Source: a virus. Taken from it: a stretch of DNA of 48,957 nt. Each line of letters opens with the position of its first letter. Position 1 is the stretch's first letter. Shown here piece by piece: positions 41,040 through 48,485 of the stretch. The stretch covers positions 1-48,957 of IMG/VR virus record IMGVR_UViG_3300008262_000116, one strand, 5' to 3'. Below the pieces are notes generated by a model, which saw only the letters and a program-made list of their open reading frames with translations, had not been told where the DNA came from and did not search any database. A program made the translations under genes and the position numbers.

Positions 41040-42872
41040 ATGCCTTTTGACGGAAACTTTTATACAAATAACCAAGATCTGGCCCCAACCTACGACTTCT
41101 ACCAGGAACGTCTTAAGCAGCAGGGAACCCTACCAGGCTCCTGGCAAATGCGTAACGCATACGGCGCAGGCGGAAATGCAGCAGGTAGTAACCCAAGTTC
41201 CCCCGGATTTACGTCAAGCTACTCACGTGATGTAAACACAGGCGGTAGGGCACCTGGAACTGCATATCAAGCTAGATCAGTGTCAGGAACAATGCGTGCA
41301 CCACAGGGGGGTACCGCCTACGGCCCCGGTTCAGAAGAGCAAACCGTAAAGAACTTTTTTGGTAAAATGGGTAAGTTAAAAGATAAAAAAGACAGAGAAT
41401 CTAATGAAAAAACACCTAAAGGTGGACAACCAGCGCCAAGCGGCGGCGGAGGAGTAGACATGGGCTCACAGCAAAGTGGTAACACATCAAATAATAGAGC
41501 TAAAGCCAAGAATATGAACCAATCCGCCAACACTAACGTTGGTGGTAACCAGGTTATTTCTGGTGGTAACACCAGCATTGACGGTGACTTTAACATGGCT
41601 CAAATTGGCGCTGGTGCTACTGCACTTGCTCGTGGAGCAAGCCTACAACACTTTATGTTTGACCCCAATCATCCGTATTTTGGAGGTGGTGGAGGTGGTA
41701 CTCCACAACCCCCCGCCTCTGCTCCTGACGCGCCAAAACCAAACGCAGGTGGTCCAAAACCCACACCCGACCAGGGCACCCCTACACCTACTAAAGAAAC
41801 CTGGAAACCTGCGGATCGTGGAGTAATGGATATTGGTGTACCCCGTCCAGGACAGCCTGGGTCAAACACTGGGGGCATGCCACCACAGTATGCAGGTATG
41901 GGTGGAGATTACGACGCTAGTGGTAACCTTGTTTCTAAACCAGAAACAGGCACACCCAAAGCTGAAACTCCCAAAGCTGAAACTCCCAAAGAAAGCTCCC
42001 CCACCCCCGGTACCGGTCTAGAACTATACCGTGGTGGCACACCAGCCACAACCGGTGCCCCCACAGGAGCACCAACAACCGGCGCACCAGCTGGTGGTCC
42101 TGGTGCACCAGCACCAACAACTGGTCTTCCACAAAGTCGTACAGGCTTGCTTGACCGCATGTGGAACAGGGCAGCTGACCGTGTGATGCGCGGTACTACA
42201 TATGGTCCAGGCCAGGAGTACACAGCACAAGCAACAACTGACTATACGGCAGACACCAGAGGTCTACCCTCTGGTGCCCCAACCACTGGCCTTCCAGCAG
42301 GTGGAGCACCTATGGGGGCATTAAATGCAGGACCACAGATGACCGGCTATAACCGAGCGGCTCAATCCCAGATGCAGGCAATGGGGATTAGCCCATCTGT
42401 ACTCCGAGATATGACCTATGGTAACTCTGCTAACAACGGGTCACCCGCAAGCGCCCCAGTTGGTAGGGCTACCCAGCAAGGAGGTGGCACACTTGGCCGA
42501 TTTGGTGGCCGTGGGCCAGCTCCTGCCGCTGCCAAAACAGGTAGGTACGGTGAAGATCGTGGATTCATGGATATGGGTGTTCCACGTCCTGGAGAACCAG
42601 GATCAAACACTGGTGGAATGCCACCACAATACGCCGCTATGGCCCCCGCCCAACCCTCTAGGCACGACATGAATCCAATCACAGGAGCTGTACGACCTGA
42701 CTTTGGCAATCCTTCATACACTGGCCCATCACGCCATCCTAGCCCACCAGCTCGTGACATGACCGGAGGGCAGACTGGCTATGTAGGTGTTGCTATGCAA
42801 GGAATAGGCCAAGCAGACAGTGAGCTAAAGCGTCAAGCTTTCCGTCAACGCTCAAGACGCCCAGGAACCTGA
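41040..42872 (+). CDS. Gly/Pro/Thr-rich protein with duplicated 29-residue motif, 610 aa
   Basis: I chose ATG 41040 (MPFDGNFYTNNQDLAP). ATG 41031 in frame is an alternative. The protein is of low complexity: Asn/Gly-rich at 100-200, a poly-Gly near 220, Pro/Thr blocks (TPKAETPKAETPKE, GAPTTGAPAGGPGAP). A 29-residue unit, MDIGVPRPGQPGSNTGGMPP, occurs twice (41814-41900 and 42555-42641) with 25 of 29 residues alike. No enzymatic domain is seen. An appendage or minor structural protein is the likely role (inference). Confidence 0.6.
   Translation: MPFDGNFYTNNQDLAPTYDFYQERLKQQGTLPGSWQMRNAYGAGGNAAGSNPSSPGFTSSYSRDVNTGGRAPGTAYQARSVSGTMRAPQGGTAYGPGSEEQTVKNFFGKMGKLKDKKDRESNEKTPKGGQPAPSGGGGVDMGSQQSGNTSNNRAKAKNMNQSANTNVGGNQVISGGNTSIDGDFNMAQIGAGATALARGASLQHFMFDPNHPYFGGGGGGTPQPPASAPDAPKPNAGGPKPTPDQGTPTPTKETWKPADRGVMDIGVPRPGQPGSNTGGMPPQYAGMGGDYDASGNLVSKPETGTPKAETPKAETPKESSPTPGTGLELYRGGTPATTGAPTGAPTTGAPAGGPGAPAPTTGLPQSRTGLLDRMWNRAADRVMRGTTYGPGQEYTAQATTDYTADTRGLPSGAPTTGLPAGGAPMGALNAGPQMTGYNRAAQSQMQAMGISPSVLRDMTYGNSANNGSPASAPVGRATQQGGGTLGRFGGRGPAPAAAKTGRYGEDRGFMDMGVPRPGEPGSNTGGMPPQYAAMAPAQPSRHDMNPITGAVRPDFGNPSYTGPSRHPSPPARDMTGGQTGYVGVAMQGIGQADSELKRQAFRQRSRRPGT
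41814..41900 (+). repeat. First copy of the 87-base coding repeat
   Basis: It codes the unit DRG-x-MD-x-GVPRPG-x-PGSNTGGMPPQYA-x-M. The second copy lies 741 bases downstream at 42555-42641 in the same frame, so the two units are 247 residues apart. Differences in the protein are Val/Phe, Ile/Met, Gln/Glu and Gly/Ala. Confidence 0.85.
42555..42641 (+). repeat. Second copy of the 87-base coding repeat
   Basis: Matches 41814-41900 with conservative changes. The duplicated units flank a Pro/Thr/Gly-rich region, which suggests internal duplication of a binding module. Confidence 0.85.
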
Positions 42873-42882
42873 GGAGGATCAA

Positions 42883-43104
42883 ATGGCAGTAAATACATCA
42901 AGATCAATGAACGGCGACCTTCACGATGGTATCAACGACGGTCGTCTAAAGAGCCTAACTCCTGGACGAGGTGGAGAGCGCACGGATGATTACGCTGTAA
43001 CCAGAGCAAAAATGCTACAAACTCAATACAATGTTGTTGACTTTATGCGTGGGATTACTGTATCATCTGATGAAGAATACGAATACGGTTACGCAGAAGA
43101 CTGA
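42883..43104 (+). CDS. Small hypothetical protein, 73 aa
   Basis: ATG 42883 follows a GAGGAGG site. Product MAVNTSRSMNGDLHDGINDG with a helical middle (AVTRAKMLQTQYNVVDFMRG) and an acidic Tyr/Glu end. Function unknown. It is the last of the Gly/Pro cluster. Confidence 0.5.
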   Translation: MAVNTSRSMNGDLHDGINDGRLKSLTPGRGGERTDDYAVTRAKMLQTQYNVVDFMRGITVSSDEEYEYGYAED

Positions 43105-43135
43105 ATAACCAAACAAACCTAATTAGGAGTACAAC

Positions 43136-43594
43136 ATGCCCCGTCTTTTGACGTGCCAATCCTGCGGTACGATGTACCGTATGCGAGATTACGATGGTCC
43201 AGCTGAGTATGACATGGAGCTTATTGAGCTCTGTAATCGTCACCTCGGTCAAGCCTCAAACCCAGACCCTGACGCACACAAGTCAATAATCTTGCGATGT
43301 GACCAGGAGACGTGGGAAAAGCTTGGGGATGAGACCAAGATCAAACAAGAGCTAGCAAAAAACGAGTGGGAAGTGCGAGAGCTAAAAGACGATCTAAAAG
43401 TCGAAGCTCTAAAGTGCTTTAACCGCCATAATCGCCCATCTGGTATGTGCCCTGACTACGAGAACGAGTCAAAAACTATTGGGCGCAAGATTGGCGTTCC
43501 AAAAGAAAACCGCCAGTACCTATGCCACTATTGCCCAGCATCAGCTTTTGTGACTTTCAAGAATCGTCAAGCAAAAGGGATGTATGACGGGTGA
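43136..43594 (+). CDS. Cys-rich putative zinc-binding protein, 152 aa
   Basis: ATG 43136 follows a TTAGGAG site. Cys pairs: TCQSCGTMYRM near the start, CNRHL, then KCFNRHNRPSGMC and YLCHYCPASAF near the end. This spacing suggests at least two zinc sites. The middle is a helical, charged stretch (KIKQELAKNEWEVRELKDDL). No family is recognised. It starts a compact block with the HAD-like and two-domain proteins that follow. Confidence 0.6.
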   Translation: MPRLLTCQSCGTMYRMRDYDGPAEYDMELIELCNRHLGQASNPDPDAHKSIILRCDQETWEKLGDETKIKQELAKNEWEVRELKDDLKVEALKCFNRHNRPSGMCPDYENESKTIGRKIGVPKENRQYLCHYCPASAFVTFKNRQAKGMYDG

Positions 43595-44061
43595 TCATAT
43601 TTAACTTTTCTGTATTGGCTCGCCCAGCGGAAACTCTGGCTCTAAGACAGCCCGATCCTCAGGGGTTTTCACTTTGGCGCATGATGCACGATTTTTCAAT
43701 TGGTCGTGTTTGCTTGGTAGTCAACGAAACATACGACAAGCTGCCAATAGAAGACTGGCTAAAGAAAGAGGGTATAAAACCCTCGTTTTATGAAATGTTA
43801 GATGAGCCAGACTCTTATTTAAGAGCCGAGAGAGTTCATCGAGTAGCCGCAGTGTTTGGCAAAGCGGAATGGTACGTTGATAACGACCCAATAACCTGTG
43901 CCGAAACCTTAAAACTTGGTATGCCCACGTTGATGGCTGCGTCACCCTACGTTGTACGCCCAGAATGGGCTGGATTACGCGTGATAAAGGACTGGGATAC
44001 GCTTGTTCAGGAGATGGATAATCAAGCCCTAAAGGCCGCAGAAAAGACTTGGAGAGAATGA
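43591..44061 (+). CDS. HAD-like protein, 156 aa
   Basis: GTG 43591 overlaps the previous stop as GTGA. The protein has an alpha/beta plan: IFNFSVLARPAETLALRQP, IEDWLKKEGIKPSFYEML, AAVFGKAEWYVDNDP, then LKLGMPTLMAASPYVVRPEW. The YVDNDP strand-turn with a following helix and strand is like the second half of HAD phosphatases, but the N-terminal DxD nucleophile motif is not visible. It resembles the 147-aa protein at 20798 in plan. Phosphatase activity is thus uncertain. Confidence 0.5.
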   Translation: MIIFNFSVLARPAETLALRQPDPQGFSLWRMMHDFSIGRVCLVVNETYDKLPIEDWLKKEGIKPSFYEMLDEPDSYLRAERVHRVAAVFGKAEWYVDNDPITCAETLKLGMPTLMAASPYVVRPEWAGLRVIKDWDTLVQEMDNQALKAAEKTWRE

Positions 44062-45491
44062 TGAAGATATTCTTTGGCGGTGCTGAAAAGGGAACCCATA
44101 GAAGCCTGCTGGTTGCTAATGGTGTCGACAAGATGGGTATAAACATCACACACTTTCCAGTGCCAAAGCGTAAGGAGCTAGATCTGGCCACGCTTTACGG
44201 TGGGGCTGAGTTACTTGTGTACACATCAGAAAATGATGAGGATCTAAACAAGTATGAAAACTTTGTAAGAGATCATGCAGACAGCCTTTCTGTAGTCATT
44301 GGTAGGCCAGATATGGACGGCGAATGGCTAGGGGAAAAGTACGTACCCGTCTGGTCAGATGGGGACGACCTAGAACGCATGGCATGGCTTTGTCAGAAGA
44401 ATGGAAGAGTGGCCATATCAGACAAGGCTATAAATAGTAAGACGTTGCCAAGAATACGCTCTCTAGCACAACGCTGGGGGGCAAAGTTGTACGGTCTGAC
44501 AAGCAAACCAGACATCATCCAGGAGTTGCCATGGGAGGCAGTTATTGTTGGATCATGGACTTCTGCCATTAGGTATGGGGAAACTCAAGTATGGGATGGT
44601 CATGGTTTACACAGGTACCCAGCCCAACATAAAGAGTCTGCCAGACGTAAGCATCGGGCCGATATTATTCGACTTGGAGTAGATTACGATCTAATCATGG
44701 AAGACGATGTTTCTGAGGTAGGGGCGTTGTCAATAAGGTCCTGGAAGGCTTGGGAAGAGGGTACTTTTTGGGCCTATGACCCCAGCGATGAGGACGACGA
44801 GTCAGAGTTTACCCCCCAAGAAGAGGGGGATATAGTTGATATACCCCCCACTACCCCTACTGCACCTAAACCGGTTTCACGGGGGGGAAGTATTGCTATA
44901 CCCCCGCTAGAAAAGCGGCACGACAGTGAGCGGTTATTACTACCGGTTATGGGCATTGAAAACATAGTTTCAATGGGTACACAAACAGGCTCTGAGCAGG
45001 ATGAATACATAGAAATAGCACCAAAAGAGACCCCTGTAATACGCTACCAAAGCAGCCCTTTGCGTCAGTGTGATAGTTGCTATCTAGCCTCACGTTGTCC
45101 CGCATTCCGCGAACATTCTGATTGTGGCTTCAAGCTACCTGTAGAGATACGCACCAAGGATCAACTACAAGCAGTGCTACAGGCAATGATCGAGATGCAA
45201 GCCAGCAGAGTTTTGTTCGCAAGATTTGCTGAGGAACTTGAAGGTCAAGGGCTTGACCCAGCCCTCTCATCAGAGATGGATAGGTTGTTCTCACTCATAG
45301 ATAAGTTTAAGAACATTTCAGACACCCGTGATTTGATGCGCATTGAGGTTGAGGCCCGAGGTAACGCTGGTGTACTTTCTAGATTGTTTGGTACAAAAGC
45401 TGGAGAAATCTCAAAACAGCTACCTAGTGGGGGATTTGGGCCAAATCAAACCGACCAATTTATCCAGGATGTTATTGACTTTAGCGAGTAG
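44061..45491 (+). CDS. Two-domain protein: possible TGT/DpdA-like barrel plus Cys-cluster C-terminus, 476 aa
   Basis: I chose ATG 44061 (MKIFFGGAEKGTHRSLL) with GGAGAGAA 3-10 bases upstream. The N-terminal 225 residues are alpha/beta: YVPVWSDGDDLERMAWL, VAISDKAINSKTLPRIRSLA, YGLTSKPDIIQEL and VGSWTSAIRYGETQVWDG. The last resembles the active-site region of tRNA-guanine transglycosylase-like DpdA proteins, although the usual Asp there is not obvious. After an acidic Pro/Thr linker comes CDSCYLASRCPAFREHSDC with helices (VLFARFAEELEGQGLDPAL), which recalls small terminase-type regions. Both assignments are tentative. No 7-deazaguanine genes are in the window. Confidence 0.4.
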   Translation: MKIFFGGAEKGTHRSLLVANGVDKMGINITHFPVPKRKELDLATLYGGAELLVYTSENDEDLNKYENFVRDHADSLSVVIGRPDMDGEWLGEKYVPVWSDGDDLERMAWLCQKNGRVAISDKAINSKTLPRIRSLAQRWGAKLYGLTSKPDIIQELPWEAVIVGSWTSAIRYGETQVWDGHGLHRYPAQHKESARRKHRADIIRLGVDYDLIMEDDVSEVGALSIRSWKAWEEGTFWAYDPSDEDDESEFTPQEEGDIVDIPPTTPTAPKPVSRGGSIAIPPLEKRHDSERLLLPVMGIENIVSMGTQTGSEQDEYIEIAPKETPVIRYQSSPLRQCDSCYLASRCPAFREHSDCGFKLPVEIRTKDQLQAVLQAMIEMQASRVLFARFAEELEGQGLDPALSSEMDRLFSLIDKFKNISDTRDLMRIEVEARGNAGVLSRLFGTKAGEISKQLPSGGFGPNQTDQFIQDVIDFSE

Positions 45492-45536
45492 CTCCCTTAC
45501 ACTGGGTGACGCCAGTACTACAACAAGGAGCACAAT

Positions 45537-45848
45537 ATGGCAAGAACATGGCGCAAGATTGGTACCACCAGTAGCGACAAGTCAAACAACGTTTGTGTAG
45601 ATGGTTCACAAATCGTTGCAGACAACGTTACTATAAACGGTGATGGTTTCATGTCTGAAACTGCATTGAGTGTAGATACCGTCAAGAGCTACCTGTCTAC
45701 AAAAGGATGTACTTTGTGGATGAACTGGGATATAACTAACGATGACGGTCGTGAAGAAGCAGCAGAATGGCTTCTCAGCGAAATTTACAATGTTTTGATG
45801 TTCTCGGCATACAACGACAACGAAATGGACAACACCAACAATGCCTAA
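45537..45848 (+). CDS. Hypothetical protein, 103 aa
   Basis: ATG 45537 follows a strong CAAGGAG site, 45 bases after the previous stop. MARTWRKIGTTSSDKSNN starts it. A mixed alpha/beta body with CVDGSQIVADNVTINGDGF, a WLLSEIYNVLMFSAYND helix and an acidic Asn-rich tail follows. Overlaps the next gene by 8 bases. Function unknown. Confidence 0.5.
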   Translation: MARTWRKIGTTSSDKSNNVCVDGSQIVADNVTINGDGFMSETALSVDTVKSYLSTKGCTLWMNWDITNDDGREEAAEWLLSEIYNVLMFSAYNDNEMDNTNNA

Positions 45849-46137
45849 CCCAAATGAGTTCATGGATGCAGTACAAGAGGTCATTGACATGCATGACCGA
45901 AAGGGTGCTGATTATGGGTCACAGGCTGACCAGTTTGCAAACGTATCGGCCTCAAGTCAATGGGGAATCCCACCGTGGGTTGGAGCAATGATGCGTGCTA
46001 ACGACAAGGTTGTACGACTCCAATCTGCGGCCAGAGGGTCAACACTGCGAAATGAGGGCATAGAGGACAGTCTTCTGGACATCGCCACCTATGCCTTGAT
46101 TGCTCTGTGTCTATTCAGACGAGATCTAGAACAGTAA
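45841..46137 (+). CDS. MazG/DUF1599-like protein, 98 aa
   Basis: ATG 45841 overlaps the previous gene. It contains VIDMHDRKGADYGSQADQFA, WVGAMMRANDKVVRLQSAA, then EGIEDSLLDIATYALIALCL. This all-alpha pattern, with RANDKVVRL and EDSLLDIATYA, is found in DUF1599-type and MazG-like NTP-pyrophosphohydrolase-related phage proteins (from memory). A nucleotide-pool role is likely. The deaminase near 48.5 kb would fit this. Confidence 0.65.
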   Translation: MPNPNEFMDAVQEVIDMHDRKGADYGSQADQFANVSASSQWGIPPWVGAMMRANDKVVRLQSAARGSTLRNEGIEDSLLDIATYALIALCLFRRDLEQ

Positions 46138-46138
46138 C

Positions 46139-46513
46139 ATGGACTGGATGGAAGATGCTCCGTGCCGTGGATTGAATCCGGATATCTTCTTTCCTCCCCT
46201 TGATCAGACAAACCACAACTCTTACTACAAAGCTGGAAAAGCCGTATGTCACACATGTGATGTGTGGGAAGAGTGCTTGAACTATGGTATAGACGAAACT
46301 TGGGGATTGTGGGGTGGGTTGACTCCGCAAGAACGAAGAGGTACAGCGAGACTTCATCACGGAGTTATCGAAATGTATCGTTCTGGGTGTCGATGCCCGA
46401 AGTGTAGAGAGTCATCTGTAACAGTAAGAAAGAGAATCCCAAAAGAAATATTCCCTGCTAGAGGGCAAGAATTCAACATAGAATCGTTAGTTTTCAAACT
46501 TTCCAGCATGTGA
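46139..46513 (+). CDS. WhiB-family 4Fe-4S transcription regulator, 124 aa
   Basis: ATG 46139 comes one base after the previous stop. The four cluster ligands are Cys9 (DAPCRGLNPD), Cys37 and Cys40 (VCHTCDVW) and Cys46 (EECLNYG), the canonical C-x(n)-CxxC-x5-C pattern. The GLWGG motif at 56-60 followed by LTPQERR is the WhiB signature turn. A C-terminal extension (about 77-124) has CRCPKC and a basic RKRIPKE, perhaps for DNA. Such phage WhiB proteins can change host gene expression or exclude other phages (known for mycophage TM4). This gene fixes the host to Actinobacteria. Confidence 0.93.
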   Translation: MDWMEDAPCRGLNPDIFFPPLDQTNHNSYYKAGKAVCHTCDVWEECLNYGIDETWGLWGGLTPQERRGTARLHHGVIEMYRSGCRCPKCRESSVTVRKRIPKEIFPARGQEFNIESLVFKLSSM

Positions 46514-46536
46514 TGTAGTAAGTTCTCGTCACAATT

Positions 46537-46548
46537 TGGTAATATAGA
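46537..46548 (+). promoter_or_regulatory. Candidate extended -10 promoter for the lysozyme-like gene
   Basis: TGGTAATATAGA lies after the whiB stop and before the lysozyme-like gene. It resembles TGGTATTATATT at 33427. A hairpin (46552-46578) starts 3 bases later, so it would lie in the leader RNA. No -35 is visible. Motif reading only. Confidence 0.4.
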
Positions 46549-46551
46549 TAC

Positions 46552-46578
46552 GTGCCCAACCACCCAACGGTTGGGCAC
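46552..46578 (+). promoter_or_regulatory. 10-bp hairpin in the leader of the lysozyme-like gene
   Basis: GTGCCCAACC (46552-46561) and GGTTGGGCAC (46569-46578) form a perfect stem with a 7-base loop. TGTCTTTATCCCC follows, with only a weak T run. It could be an incomplete terminator after whiB or, if the promoter at 46537 is real, a leader hairpin stabilising or attenuating the mRNA. Confidence 0.6.
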
Positions 46579-46608
46579 TGTCTTTATCCCCTATCAAGGA
46601 GAATACTT

Positions 46609-47157
46609 TTGAAATTGAAATACTCAAAACCAGTGATTCTGGTGGCGTTTGCTACCAGTCTCGCGATCTTGTTACCACTGGCAAACGGTATAGAAAATCC
46701 AAAAGAAGAAGTAACCACCCCACTAGTCACCACCCTCCCACCCCAAACGACAGTGGTACAACCAACAACTACAGTAATAGAAACCACGACAACCACCACA
46801 GAGGCACCAGTCACCACTACGACTACCTTGGTGCCACCCGGTAGCAAATGTGAAGAATTGGCACCAATTGCGCTTGCAGCCGGATGGCCCCAAGAACTAC
46901 TAGTAGACGTTCTGGATGAGGCTTGGCAAGAATCTCGTTGCCTCAACATCATCGACGGTCACAAGAACTTTAATGGGCATGACCGAGGCCCACTCCAGAT
47001 CAACCAGGTGTGGCTCAACGAGATTGAAGCCAAATATGGAAGCTGGGAGTACGTCAAAGACCCGTACTACAACTTCGCGTGGGCGTGGGAGATGTACATT
47101 TGGCATGACATTCACAAGGGTTGTGGTTTTAAACCCTGGTCAAGAAAATGTAAATAA
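46609..47157 (+). CDS. Secreted or membrane-anchored lysozyme/transglycosylase-like protein, 182 aa
   Basis: I chose TTG 46609 (MKLKYSKPVILVAFATSL) with AAGGAG 7 bases upstream. Residues 1-25 are a signal/anchor segment (LVAFATSLAILLPLANG), followed by a long Thr/Pro-rich linker (about 33-80) with a TTTTTTEAPVTTTTT block. The catalytic domain has EAWQESRCLNIIDGHKNF, then HDRGPLQINQVWLNEI and a Cys-Trp rich end. Glu in WQESR followed by LQIN is the transglycosylase/lysozyme pattern. It may act at the wall during lysis or entry. The anchor makes release by a signal route possible. Confidence 0.8.
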   Translation: MKLKYSKPVILVAFATSLAILLPLANGIENPKEEVTTPLVTTLPPQTTVVQPTTTVIETTTTTTEAPVTTTTTLVPPGSKCEELAPIALAAGWPQELLVDVLDEAWQESRCLNIIDGHKNFNGHDRGPLQINQVWLNEIEAKYGSWEYVKDPYYNFAWAWEMYIWHDIHKGCGFKPWSRKCK

Positions 47158-47248
47158 CTAAAAAAATAAACAACAATAGTTGCAATTGAAAACAGCCACG
47201 TGTAGCATACAAACAACGGGCAAAGCCCAAGACACAAGGAGAAACACA

Positions 47249-47488
47249 ATGAATGAAAATACAATTACAGTTCAACTTCCCGAAGAGATGTTGTTGATCA
47301 AGATTGCAGACATTGTTGGAACAGCAGAGGTTGCCAGCATTCTCAACTGCCCCAAACAGCAGATCCATGCTCTGAGAAAGCGCGCAGACTTTCCGGCCCC
47401 AATTGTCCAGCTGTCAGCAACCCCTCTTTGGAATGCCCAACAGATCATTGAATTCGGCTCAAACTGGAAGCGTCGCACAAAGATCTGA
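47249..47488 (+). CDS. Small HTH DNA-binding protein, 79 aa
   Basis: I chose ATG 47249 (MNENTITVQLPEEML) with ACAAGGAG upstream. An HTH is visible: GTAEVASILNCPKQQIHALR, then a wing-like FPAPIVQLSATPLWNAQQI. This matches AlpA/excisionase-type and MerR-like short regulators. It is in a regulatory neighbourhood with whiB. The 91-base gap in front holds only AT-rich sequence and a small GGGC-AAA-GCCC dyad. Confidence 0.65.
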   Translation: MNENTITVQLPEEMLLIKIADIVGTAEVASILNCPKQQIHALRKRADFPAPIVQLSATPLWNAQQIIEFGSNWKRRTKI

Positions 47489-47499
47489 GGAGTAGTACA

Positions 47500-47691
47500 A
47501 TGTTGCTCATGGAGACAGACAGACAAAAATATCCAGCTGGTATCTATGAGTGCCCCAAGTGCAGTGCGTGGGTGGAGGTGTTCGTTCCCTTGAACGAGCT
47601 CCCCACCCACCCCTGCGGGGTTGGAAAGAGACCAAAAAATATGGAGTACAAAGGAATGGGCCGTGCTAAGACTAGGGATAGTGTCGGGTGA
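47500..47691 (+). CDS. Small Cys-containing protein, 63 aa
   Basis: ATG 47500 has a GAGGAGT site upstream, following the HTH stop. MLLMETDRQKYPAGIYECPK starts it, with CPKCSAWVEVFVPL and HPCGVGKRPKNM forming a probable zinc knuckle (CPKC plus HPC). It overlaps the glycosyltransferase gene by 29 bases. Function unknown. Confidence 0.5.
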   Translation: MLLMETDRQKYPAGIYECPKCSAWVEVFVPLNELPTHPCGVGKRPKNMEYKGMGRAKTRDSVG

Positions 47692-48388
47692 TTGGCTTCA
47701 CCCTATAAAAACAGGAGAACCTGTAGCGTTGTGGGGAGGAAGTGGCTGGGCACGCCTGGGCCAGTATGTTGACCACCTTCCATTTGAAGTGCACGTTGGT
47801 ACACTCACTTGGTATTACGACAGATTTGTCGTAGTAACTGTAGACGACGAGATGCATGAAGTAGATGTGATCTACATGCAACGTTTAATGCATGAGGGGC
47901 TTACCCAGCACGTGCCAATGGCTATTGCAAATGGACAAAAAATAATAAATGATCTTGATGACTGGTACTGGGGTCTAGACACATCAAACATGGCGTTCTT
48001 GCATAACCATCCAAAAGTTAACAAAGTTGAGAACACTAACAACTACAAAGCAATCTTGTCGAAGTCCACAATCCTGACTGTCAGTACCCCCTATCTTGCG
48101 GATAGGGCTTCTTCGTTTGTACGATGCCCAATACAGGTTATTGAAAACACTGTAGACATAAACCGATTTACACAAACAAACTACACAGACACGGACACTC
48201 CAGTTGTTGGATGGGTAGGGTCAACAGCACACCGAAGCAAAGACATTGAGACACTAAAGGGTGTGCTTGACCCAATGGTAAGATCTCGATGCCTACGTGA
48301 ACTTACACAAAAAATTAAATGTAGGGCTGGTAGCAACCAAACCAAAGGACTGGGTGAAGCACATAAAGTACCTGTCAGACCCAGATAA
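47663..48388 (+). pseudogene. Glycosyltransferase (GT4-like), disrupted, N-terminal part, 241 aa
   Basis: I chose GTG 47663 (MLRLGIVSGDWLHPIKTG) with AAGGAA upstream. The N-terminal half looks like a family-4-type glycosyltransferase: WGGSGWARLGQYVDHLPFEV, VDVIYMQRLMHEGL, SKSTILTVSTPYLADRA and VVGWVGSTAHRSKDIETL. After LDPMVRSRC the frame continues into codons unlike the family (CRAGSNQTKGLGEAHKVPV) and stops. The family's C-terminal part appears in another frame at 48297. A central stretch including the usual E-x7-E region is missing. It is probably non-functional or a deletion derivative. Confidence 0.6.
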
Positions 48389-48485
48389 TCGCAGAAATGT
48401 TGGAATGGAGCTACGGTCACGTATACAATCACGTGACATATCCCACGGAATACAGAGACTGACAGACTTAATCAGTAACATATGA
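48297..48485 (+). pseudogene. Glycosyltransferase C-terminal remnant in a shifted frame
   Basis: The frame reads KLNVGLVATKPKDWVKHIKY, LSDPDNRRNVGMELRSRI and SRDISHGIQRLTDLI, a typical end of GT4-type enzymes (DW-x2-H-x3-LSDPD-x-R). A run of six A at 48309-48314 is where one base less would join it to the preceding frame as LTQKLNVGLVA. Even when joined, about 90-100 residues of the family would be missing between LDPMV and this part. The next gene starts at its end (ATG 48482). Confidence 0.55.

Noticed and set aside
41960-41990. Tandem 15-base repeat coding AETPKAETPK as a distinct element
   Set aside because: It is a short slippage-type repeat within the low-complexity Pro/Thr region and has no sign of separate function.
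43721-44191. 156-codon - strand ORF opposite the HAD-like gene
   Set aside because: It crosses the boundary of two coupled + strand genes and has no start signal. Ser/Leu/Pro-rich shadow.
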